Positions 1-5,230 of a DNA stretch of 5,230 bases are shown here, piece after piece. Position 1 is the first letter of the stretch. The number at the start of each line of letters is the position of its first letter. The stretch comes from an uncultured Burkholderiales bacterium. GTDB taxonomy: Bacteria > Pseudomonadota > Gammaproteobacteria > Burkholderiales > Burkholderiaceae_C. A program made the translations under genes and the position numbers. The DNA lies in assembly GCA_937897495.1 (NCBI GenBank), contig CALCBL010000458.1:1-5230 (forward strand). Direction: 5' to 3'. The notes beneath the pieces were generated by a model. That model had not been told where the DNA came from, did not search any database, and saw only the letters and a list, made by a program, of their open reading frames with translations.

Positions 1-1071
1 CGCACTCGCGCCCTTGTCAGCCTCTTTATAAGAAAGACTGACGTTGCCGCCCGGCCAATGCAAGCCATCGGCGGTGTCAAAGCTCAAGCCAGCGGTTGAA
101 AAATCAAAACCATTGGCCATGGGCTTGAACGACACACGCCCCGCAATGTGCTTGAATGACAGGCTTTCCAACTCGGGGCTGAGTTGCGCTTTGGCATTTT
201 CTAGCACCAGGTCGGCAGTGGCCTGTTGAATGTTGCCTAGGTTTAAGTCAAGCCACATGCGCAATGCGCCTTGGCCCTGTGTGGCGTTGACATTCCAAGG
301 CAGGTGGGGCCCTAGTTGTGACAGATTCACATCTGAGAATTCAGCATGAAGCTGACCACTCCAATCTTTGATGCGCCCTGGATGAGTTGACAAAAGGCCG
401 CGGCGTACATCGCCCATCAACATGAAGGGCGCACCCCAACCTGCCGGGGGTGTGGCGTCTAGTCGCCATTGGTGATGGCGCGCAGAATTTCGCAAAACCC
501 AAGACACCTGATTCAAATTCAAGGCAGACTTATCGCGGCTCAAAGGGTTGAACTCGTCGGTCCACACCACGGTGCCTTGCTGCACAAGGATTTCTTTTTG
601 CGCAAAAACCCAGTCGGCGAAAGCCGAGTCGGGTGAGTTGTCTTTTTTCAAGGCAAGACCTGCAATTCGCCAGTCACCATTTTCGGTTCGGCGAATGTCC
701 AAGGTCGGAGAGTCGATGACCAACTGCTCGACGCCCAGGTTAAGCACAGACCGAACGCTGATGGCAAAAATAACTTTGGGCAAAGTGAGGGCGGGTCGTC
801 CCTCTGGGTCCATCAAACTCAGGTCATGGATTTCGAAAGTCGGCATCCAACCCGTTGAAACGGCCAGCAACTTGCCCATGTGGACAGGCACCCCAATGGC
901 TTGCGTGGCTAAGTTTTCGAATTTAGGCCTGAAGTCTTCAATTCGGGGCACAATCCAAAAATGCAATGCCGCCCAAGCCATTCCCAAAACAAAGCCGCTG
1001 ACCAACAAAACCCACGCGGCAAAGCGCAGGGCAGTGCTGCAAACTCGGGCAAGGGTAGAAAACTTCAACAT
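1..1071 (-). CDS. yhdP: YhdP-family (TIGR02099, AsmA-like) envelope protein, N-terminal part
   Basis: The minus strand is open without a stop from ATG at 1071 to the window edge, giving 357 codons of a longer gene; E. coli YhdP is about 1,270 residues, so most of the protein lies off the left edge. The product begins MLKFSTLARV and has one hydrophobic segment at about residues 17-41, ending at HFWIVPRIE, then a long beta-rich, non-membrane stretch (for example PTLDIRRTENGDWRIAGL) typical of AsmA-like proteins. From the family: YhdP is anchored in the inner membrane, spans the periplasm, and takes part with TamB and YdbH in moving phospholipids to the outer membrane. The start was chosen because the membrane anchor follows it directly; no strong Shine-Dalgarno is visible. 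An in-frame GTG about 51 bases upstream would overlap glnE and seems less likely. Divergence from glnE is a familiar Burkholderiales arrangement. Family assignment is by recognition of the sequence, not a search. Confidence 0.9.
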   Translation of the reverse strand, partial: MLKFSTLARVCSTALRFAAWVLLVSGFVLGMAWAALHFWIVPRIEDFRPKFENLATQAIGVPVHMGKLLAVSTGWMPTFEIHDLSLMDPEGRPALTLPKVIFAISVRSVLNLGVEQLVIDSPTLDIRRTENGDWRIAGLALKKDNSPDSAFADWVFAQKEILVQQGTVVWTDEFNPLSRDKSALNLNQVSWVLRNSARHHQWRLDATPPAGWGAPFMLMGDVRRGLLSTHPGRIKDWSGQLHAEFSDVNLSQLGPHLPWNVNATQGQGALRMWLDLNLGNIQQATADLVLENAKAQLSPELESLSFKHIAGRVSFKPMANGFDFSTAGLSFDTADGLHWPGGNVSLSYKEADKGASA

Positions 1072-1111
1072 TCGAATGACGGTATGGACATAAAGGCCTA
1101 GGCAGGGAATT
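1072..1111. promoter_or_regulatory. Divergent yhdP/glnE intergenic gap
   Basis: Only 40 bases separate the two divergent start codons, so promoter elements for each gene must lie partly inside the other gene. On the minus strand CATAAT (1114-1109) matches five of six bases of a -10 box and overlaps the glnE start codon; I see no good -35 at the proper distance, so it is only a candidate. On the plus strand I see no convincing -10/-35 pair for glnE. An 8-base palindrome, GCCTAGGC, lies at 1096-1103, and AGGGA at 1104-1108 can serve as the glnE ribosome binding site, although it is only 3 bases from the ATG. Confidence 0.4.
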
Positions 1112-3874
1112 ATGACCGCCACAAGCCCATTTGAGACAGACCCAGACATGGATTCAAAACGTCCCTTGCCGCTCGCAGAAGGTTCGCGTTTTTTTCAAAG
1201 GCTTCAAAGGCGCTATGCCGATGTCTTTGCCACCTTGCCGAAGGGTGTGCCGCACCGCGAGCTATTGAATCAGGCCTACCAGCAATTGCGCAGCCAGGGC
1301 CATGCGGTGGGCCCCGCTTTGCGTATCTTGCGCCAGTGGAGCATGGCGCGCTTGCTCACGCTGGACTGTGATCAAGGTGCCTCACTTGAAACCATTAGCT
1401 TGGGGGTCACCCACTTGGCGGAAATGGCCTTAGACGAAGCTTGTCAGCAGGCATTTCATGACTTGGATGAGCGGCACGGTGCGCCCATGTTGGCATCTGG
1501 CGAAAGAGCAGAGTTTTGGGTGATCGGCATGGGCAAGCTGGGCGCGCGCGAACTGAATGTCTCGAGCGACATCGACCTTATTTATGTGTATGACGAAGAT
1601 GGCGAAACGCTAGGCAATGCACAGGGCATTGGCAAAATTTCGGTGCAAGAATATTTCAGCAGAGCCGTCAAAGCCCTTTTCACTTTGATTGGCGAGACCA
1701 CGGAACATGGCTTTGTTTTTCGGATGGACTTGGCACTCCGGCCAAATGGCAACTCTGGGCCCAGCGTCGTCTCTTTGGGCGCATTGGAAGAGTACTTGTT
1801 GGTTCAGGGCCGCGAGTGGGAGCGTTTTGCGTGGATGAAAAGCCGAGTCATCGCACCCAGAAGCGCACTTCAAAATGGTTCCGCTGCCAAGCTTCGCAGT
1901 GTTATTTTGCCCTTCGTGTTCAGACGGTATTTGGACTACAACGTGTTTGAGTCCTTGCGAACCTTGCACCAACAAATTCGCGATCATGCCGCCAAGAGAA
2001 GTGCCGGACACCCCGAGCGCGCCAACGATGTCAAACTTTCAAGGGGCGGCATTCGTGAAATTGAATTCACGGTGCAACTGTTGCAGGTGGTGCGGGGCGG
2101 CCAGTTTCCAGAACTGCGAACGCGCCCCACCCTAGATGCCATACAGCGCGTGGCCAAAGCGGGCCTGATGCCTGCTGAAACTGCACAGGCCCTCACGCAG
2201 GCCTATGTGTTTCTGCGCAAAGTGGAACATCGGATTCAATATTTAGACGATCAGCAAACACATGTGCTGCCCACGCAAGATGACGATTTAAAGTGGATTG
2301 CTGGCACCATGGGGTATGCGGCCAGCCATGATTTCCTCACGGATTTAGATGCCCATCGCGAAGTTGTGGCACATGAGTTCGACATTTTGTTGGGAGGTGA
2401 TCGCCAATGCAAGCCGTGTGAAACGGGCGCCGCCAGCGAGAGGCCCGAGCTAGAGGCAATATTGGACCTTTTTCAGGGCGAAGCACGTGCCCGTTTGGCA
2501 CATTGGCAAGACAGCCCCAAAGTCAAAAGTCTTCGCGACGACGCAAGGGGCCGTCTCATGCGACTCTTGCAGCGCACTGCGCAATGGTTGCAAGAAGGTC
2601 GGGTTGAAGAAGACGCGGTGGTGCGAATGGCCGACTGGATGGAGCCATTGATGCGGCGCGAAAGCTACTTGGCCATGATGCTTGAGCGGCCTGCGGTCCA
2701 TGAGAGGTTGCTTCGCTTGTTGGGGGCGGCCAAGTGGCCCGCACGCTATTTGGTACAGCACCCTGGTGTGATCGATGAATTGGCCAATGGCGATGTGTTG
2801 CAACAAAGGTTTGTGGCGCAAGACTTTGAGTCTGAACTTCAGGCAAGGCGGGCGGCCTTGAAAAGAACCCTTGAAGACGACGAAGAGAACTTGTTGAACT
2901 TGCTTCGCCGGGCGCACCATGCCGAGGTTTTTCGAACCTTGGCGCGAGATGTCGAGGGGCGCTTGACCGTGGAACAAGTGGCCGACGATTTGAGTGCCAT
3001 GGCCGATGCTGTTTTGCGTGTCACGGCCGAATGGTGTTGGTCGTGCTTAAAAAACCGACACCGTGAGGAGCCGCTGTTTGGCATTGTGGCTTACGGCAAA
3101 CTGGGCGGTAAAGAGCTGGGGTACGGCAGCGATTTAGACATCGTTTTTGTCTACGAAGACTCCGATGAGCGGGCGCCAGAGGTCTACGGCGCCTTTGTCA
3201 GAAAGCTCATCAATTGGTTCACGGTCAAAACCTCAGAAGGTGATTTGTTTGAAATCGATACGGCGCTTCGCCCCAATGGAAGCTCAGGTTTGTTGGTAAC
3301 CACTTTCGCTGCATTTGAGGACTATCAACAACAAAGAGGCAGCAACACGGCATGGACTTGGGAGCATCAGGCGATGACGCGGGCACGCTTTGTGATGGGC
3401 CATGAGGCGATGGCCAGCCAGTTTGACCAAGTTCGACGCAGCGTCATCAGCGCGCCCCGCGATGAAGCCTCTTTGAAATCTGAAATCGTGACCATGCGCA
3501 ATCGGGTCCGAACAGCACACACCATCAAGCCCGATCTTTTTGATGTGAAGCACAGTCCGGGTGGCATGGTGGATGCCGAGTTTGCCGTTCAGTATTTGGT
3601 CCTGATGCATGCCTGCGCGCACCCAGAATTGGCCGACAACGTGGGCAACATTGCCTTGCTTCAGCGAGCTGAAGTTGCTGGATTGCTTTCCAAGGACGTT
3701 GGCATGAAGGCTTCTGCGGCTTACCGCGAACTGCGCCGCGTGCAACACAAAGCGCGGCTGAATGAGGCCCCAACCCAAGTGCCGCAAGCCGAGTTGCAAA
3801 TGGAAAGAGACGCCATCTTGAAGCTTTGGCAGGCCGTTTTTCCCGAAGCAGCCAAGGGATTAAACAACCCGTGA
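1112..3874 (+). CDS. glnE: Bifunctional glutamine synthetase adenylyltransferase / deadenylylase
   Basis: A complete 920-residue GlnE (E. coli: 946). The enzyme adds AMP to, and removes it by phosphorolysis from, a tyrosine of each glutamine synthetase subunit, under control of glutamine and the PII protein; it acts in the cytoplasm. The duplicated nucleotidyltransferase layout is plain. The N-terminal deadenylylase half has GMGKLGARELNVSSDIDL at 139-156, with metal-binding D153 and D155, followed by the helical motif SRGGIREIEF at 310-319. The C-terminal adenylylating half has YGKLGGKELGYGSDLD at 661-676, with D674 and D676, followed by HSPGGMVDAEF at 814-824. A linker and regulatory region lies at roughly 430-600. 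Both active sites look intact. ATG 1112 has AGGGA just upstream at a short spacing of 3 bases; ATG 1148 (residue 13) is an alternative that would lose nothing conserved. No PII or glutamine synthetase gene is in the window. A 9-base tandem repeat and a run of seven T lie near the 5' end. Long open frames on the opposite strand are shadows. Confidence 0.98.
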   Translation: MTATSPFETDPDMDSKRPLPLAEGSRFFQRLQRRYADVFATLPKGVPHRELLNQAYQQLRSQGHAVGPALRILRQWSMARLLTLDCDQGASLETISLGVTHLAEMALDEACQQAFHDLDERHGAPMLASGERAEFWVIGMGKLGARELNVSSDIDLIYVYDEDGETLGNAQGIGKISVQEYFSRAVKALFTLIGETTEHGFVFRMDLALRPNGNSGPSVVSLGALEEYLLVQGREWERFAWMKSRVIAPRSALQNGSAAKLRSVILPFVFRRYLDYNVFESLRTLHQQIRDHAAKRSAGHPERANDVKLSRGGIREIEFTVQLLQVVRGGQFPELRTRPTLDAIQRVAKAGLMPAETAQALTQAYVFLRKVEHRIQYLDDQQTHVLPTQDDDLKWIAGTMGYAASHDFLTDLDAHREVVAHEFDILLGGDRQCKPCETGAASERPELEAILDLFQGEARARLAHWQDSPKVKSLRDDARGRLMRLLQRTAQWLQEGRVEEDAVVRMADWMEPLMRRESYLAMMLERPAVHERLLRLLGAAKWPARYLVQHPGVIDELANGDVLQQRFVAQDFESELQARRAALKRTLEDDEENLLNLLRRAHHAEVFRTLARDVEGRLTVEQVADDLSAMADAVLRVTAEWCWSCLKNRHREEPLFGIVAYGKLGGKELGYGSDLDIVFVYEDSDERAPEVYGAFVRKLINWFTVKTSEGDLFEIDTALRPNGSSGLLVTTFAAFEDYQQQRGSNTAWTWEHQAMTRARFVMGHEAMASQFDQVRRSVISAPRDEASLKSEIVTMRNRVRTAHTIKPDLFDVKHSPGGMVDAEFAVQYLVLMHACAHPELADNVGNIALLQRAEVAGLLSKDVGMKASAAYRELRRVQHKARLNEAPTQVPQAELQMERDAILKLWQAVFPEAAKGLNNP
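1194..1211 (+). repeat. 9-base perfect tandem duplication in glnE
   Basis: TTCAAAGGC occurs twice back to back, directly after and overlapping a run of seven T (1189-1195). It encodes part of the FFQRLQRR stretch at about residues 27-34 of GlnE. The unit is three codons, so gain or loss of a copy would keep frame, whereas slippage in the T run would not. It is probably chance within a helix-forming Arg/Gln-rich segment. Confidence 0.6.
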
Positions 3875-3899
3875 CAAGTTAAAAAATTAGAAGTAAACT
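3871..3899 (+). promoter_or_regulatory. Candidate sigma-70 promoter for the peroxidase gene
   Basis: GTGACA (3871-3876; five of six matches to TTGACA) and TAAACT (3894-3899; four of six matches to TATAAT) are separated by exactly 17 bases of AT-rich sequence. The -35 box overlaps the glnE stop codon. Transcription would begin near 3906, giving a leader of about 24 bases to ATG 3930 but only about 12 to ATG 3918. It would let the peroxidase and the gene after it be expressed independently of glnE. This is a motif match by eye, with no experimental support. Confidence 0.45.
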
Positions 3900-3927
3900 G
3901 TTCAGTCACAAAACAGAATGGACAGTT
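3896..3927. repeat. Inverted repeat over the predicted transcription start
   Basis: AACTGTTC (3896-3903) and GGACAGTT (3920-3927) are complementary at seven of eight positions, with 16 bases between the arms. The left arm overlaps the candidate -10 box and the right arm lies just before the preferred start codon, a place where a repressor site could act. A second ACAG copy at 3913-3916 can pair with the same left arm (CTGTT with AACAG). The arms are short, so chance is a real possibility. Confidence 0.3.
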
Positions 3928-3929
3928 CA

Positions 3930-4523
3930 ATGCTTAACATCAAGCTCATCAAATCGTTGGCCGCGGTGCTATGGGCACTGGCCATTTCAGCCAGTTGGGC
4001 ACAAACTGCTCCCCCGTCTGTGGCTCAGTCGGCGGCATGCCCTGCTTTGCTGAACCATACATTTCCAAGACTACAAGATGAGAAGCCGCAATCGCTGTGT
4101 CAATACAGTGGCAAGGTGATCTTGGTGGTCAACACCGCCAGCTATTGTGGTTTCACATCCCAGTACAAAGGCCTAGAAGCCGTCTACAGCCAATACAAAG
4201 ACAAAGGCTTGGTGGTTTTAGGCTTTCCTTCCAATGACTTCGCACAGGAAAAAGCCAACAACCAAGACATCGCTGATTTTTGCGAAAGCACCTTTGGTGT
4301 GAAGTTCCCGATGTTCACTAAAACAGCCGTCACGGGCGATGCGGCCGCACCTTTTTTCAAGCAGTTGGCGCAGGACCCCGGCCAAAGACCCAAGTGGAAT
4401 TTTTACAAATACTTAATTGGCCGCGATGGCAAGTTGATAGACAGCTACAACAGCATGACCAGCCCTGAAAGCAAAAGCTTGGTCCAAGCCATTGAGAAAA
4501 GCCTCGCTCGCAAAGCCTCTTGA
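3930..4523 (+). CDS. Exported glutathione peroxidase-family thiol peroxidase
   Basis: Encodes 197 residues from ATG 3930. It reduces hydrogen peroxide or lipid hydroperoxides with thiols. Residues 1-24 form a Sec signal peptide: MLNIKLIKS, a hydrophobic core, and SASWA before a likely cut ahead of QTAPP, so the protein should act in the periplasm. Catalytic residues are visible: peroxidatic C73 in NTASYCGFTSQY, Q106 in FPSNDFAQE, and W156-N157 in KWNFYK. C118 in DFCESTFGVKFPMF aligns with the resolving cysteine of thioredoxin-type members such as E. coli BtuE, so the reductant may be a dithiol protein rather than glutathione (inference). Two more cysteines, C37 and C57, lie in the N-terminal part of the mature protein. 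The start at 3930 is preferred because GGA lies 7 bases upstream and the n-region is then basic; ATG 3918 adds MDSS, lacks a Shine-Dalgarno, and leaves a very short leader from the predicted promoter. It lies 55 bases after glnE and 45 bases before an FAD oxidoreductase. Confidence 0.95.
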   Translation: MLNIKLIKSLAAVLWALAISASWAQTAPPSVAQSAACPALLNHTFPRLQDEKPQSLCQYSGKVILVVNTASYCGFTSQYKGLEAVYSQYKDKGLVVLGFPSNDFAQEKANNQDIADFCESTFGVKFPMFTKTAVTGDAAAPFFKQLAQDPGQRPKWNFYKYLIGRDGKLIDSYNSMTSPESKSLVQAIEKSLARKAS

Positions 4524-4530
4524 GCTTTGC
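4510..4530. repeat. Perfect 7-bp hairpin enclosing the peroxidase stop codon
   Basis: GCAAAGC (4510-4516) and GCTTTGC (4524-4530) are exact reverse complements around a 7-base loop that ends with the TGA at 4521-4523. No T-run follows, so it is not a canonical intrinsic terminator. It could act as a weak terminator, an RNA-stability element, or be chance. Confidence 0.4.
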
Positions 4531-4555
4531 ATCAGCAGGACCTGTTAGACCCCAC

Positions 4556-4561
4556 AGAGAG
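4556..4561 (+). promoter_or_regulatory. Ribosome binding site that decides a TTG start
   Basis: AGAGAG lies 7 bases before TTG 4569. It is a moderate match to the Shine-Dalgarno consensus at good spacing, and no ATG occurs in this frame between the upstream stop (4521-4523) and the FAD-binding motif. It therefore supports TTG as the start of the oxidoreductase. Confidence 0.55.
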
Positions 4562-4568
4562 TGACATC

Positions 4569-5230
4569 TTGAAGTACAAAAAGATTGCCATTGTTGGCTC
4601 GGGCATTTCAGGCTTGGCTGTGGCGCACAGCCTCCAAGGTCAAGCCGATATCACCCTGTTTGAAGCCGGCGCGTACTTTGGCGGTCATGCCAATACCGTG
4701 GACATCACCTTGCCCACGGACAAAGGCATGCTCACCTATGGCGTGGACACCGGTTTTTTGGTTTTCAACGAAAGAACTTACCCCAACTTGATCAACCTGT
4801 TTGCGGAGTTGGGCGTCGAGACAGCTTTGTCAGACATGTCATTTTCTGTGCAAGCCCCCAAGGCTTGGGGCAAAGAGGCCTTGGAGTGGAGCGGCAGCGA
4901 CTTAGACACCGTTTTTGCACAACGCCGAAATTTGCTGCGGCCGCAATTTTTAAAAATGTTGTACGACGTTTTGCGCTTCAACAAATTGTGTACGCGCATT
5001 GCGCAGCAGCAAGCCGAAAGTGAAATGCGACAACCCCTTTCTGAATTTTTAAATCACCATCGCTTTGGCGAGGCTTTTAAGAACTGGTACTTCTTGCCCA
5101 TGATGGGCTGTATTTGGAGTTGTCCAACCGATCAAATGTTGGCCTTTCCAGTGGCCACCATGATTCGCTTTTGCCACAACCATGGCCTGATTCAAGTCAG
5201 CAATCGCCCACGCTGGTTCACCGTCAAGGG
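4569..5230 (+). CDS. FAD-dependent oxidoreductase, COG2907 / amine-oxidase-like, N-terminal part
   Basis: The frame is open from TTG 4569 to the window edge, giving 220 codons of a protein that is usually a little over 400 residues. It starts with a Rossmann FAD-binding motif, KIAIVGSGISGLAVA (G10, G12, G15), with the ribose-binding acid E32 in LFEA and the family's FGGHANTVD block at 37-45. GVDTGFLVFNERTYPNL follows at 58-74, and later SDMSFSV and FAQRRNLLRPQF. These are hallmarks of the predicted NAD/FAD-binding proteins of COG2907, relatives of amine oxidases and phytoene-desaturase-type enzymes. The substrate is not established from sequence. In many proteobacteria this gene sits with a DUF1365 gene and a cyclopropane-fatty-acid-synthase-like methyltransferase, which points to modification of unsaturated lipid acyl chains; those genes would lie beyond the right edge if present. 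The start is TTG, with AGAGAG upstream. The gene is in the same frame as the peroxidase before it, separated by that gene's TGA, and is probably co-transcribed with it. Confidence 0.93.
   Translation, partial: MKYKKIAIVGSGISGLAVAHSLQGQADITLFEAGAYFGGHANTVDITLPTDKGMLTYGVDTGFLVFNERTYPNLINLFAELGVETALSDMSFSVQAPKAWGKEALEWSGSDLDTVFAQRRNLLRPQFLKMLYDVLRFNKLCTRIAQQQAESEMRQPLSEFLNHHRFGEAFKNWYFLPMMGCIWSCPTDQMLAFPVATMIRFCHNHGLIQVSNRPRWFTVK

Noticed and set aside
548..1093. 181-codon open frame on the plus strand
   Set aside because: It is antisense to the YhdP-like gene, whose protein has a membrane anchor and recognisable family character. The plus-strand product is rich in Ser, Arg and Lys with no recognisable motif.
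2450..2977. 175-codon open frame on the minus strand inside glnE
   Set aside because: It lies fully antisense to a conserved part of GlnE and shows no domain or ribosome binding site that I recognise; such shadows are common in GC-leaning genes.
3284..3799. 171-codon open frame on the minus strand inside glnE
   Set aside because: It is antisense to the conserved adenylylating half of GlnE (including HSPGGMVDAEF) and has no family character of its own.
3875..3895. A-rich stretch after glnE as a terminator
   Set aside because: No GC-rich stem precedes it and the plus strand carries A rather than T; it reads better as the spacer of a promoter.
4520..4548. Possible internal promoter before the oxidoreductase (TTGAGC, 17 bases, TGTTAG)
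   Set aside because: The -10 matches only three of six consensus bases; co-transcription from the upstream promoter is simpler.
4585..4791. 68-codon plus-strand open frame at the start of the oxidoreductase
   Set aside because: It is in a different frame from the conserved FAD-binding protein and has no recognisable motif.
1..5230. Mobile element, CRISPR array, tRNA or rRNA
   Set aside because: The window is almost entirely filled with four ordinary protein genes; I saw no long or regularly spaced repeats, no transposase or integrase, and no space for RNA genes.

Overview
The window looks like ordinary chromosomal DNA from a betaproteobacterium of the order Burkholderiales, most like Comamonadaceae and relatives. 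This rests on the protein sequences and the gene neighbourhood: a YhdP/TIGR02099-type AsmA-like gene divergent from glnE, an exported glutathione peroxidase, and a COG2907-type FAD oxidoreductase. By eye the base composition is only slightly GC-rich, lower than many Burkholderiales, which might fit a freshwater lineage. The genus cannot be fixed from this window.

Layout: (1) Bases 1-1071, minus strand: the N-terminal 357 codons of a large YhdP-like envelope protein, whose 3' end lies off the left edge. (2) Bases 1072-1111: a 40-base divergent intergenic gap. (3) Bases 1112-3874, plus strand: a complete glnE, the two-headed adenylyltransferase/deadenylylase of glutamine synthetase, with both catalytic centres intact. 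(4) Bases 3875-3929: a short gap with a plausible sigma-70 promoter (GTGACA, 17-base spacer, TAAACT) and a dyad over the expected transcription start. (5) Bases 3930-4523, plus strand: a glutathione peroxidase-family thiol peroxidase with a signal peptide. (6) Bases 4569-5230, plus strand: the N-terminal 220 codons of an FAD-dependent oxidoreductase (COG2907 type) that runs off the right edge. It appears to start at TTG.

The window is almost wholly coding. The peroxidase and the FAD oxidoreductase are probably co-transcribed, since only 45 bases separate them and no good terminator lies between. A theme of membrane-lipid or oxidative stress is possible for this pair but is inference. GlnE is functionally separate (nitrogen control). 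YhdP belongs to outer-membrane lipid homeostasis and points the other way.

I found no mobile element, CRISPR array, RNA gene or phage remnant, and no convincing undescribed system. The points worth a second look are small: a non-ATG start, the promoter/dyad before the peroxidase gene, a hairpin on the peroxidase stop codon, extra cysteines in the exported peroxidase, and a slippage-prone tract early in glnE.
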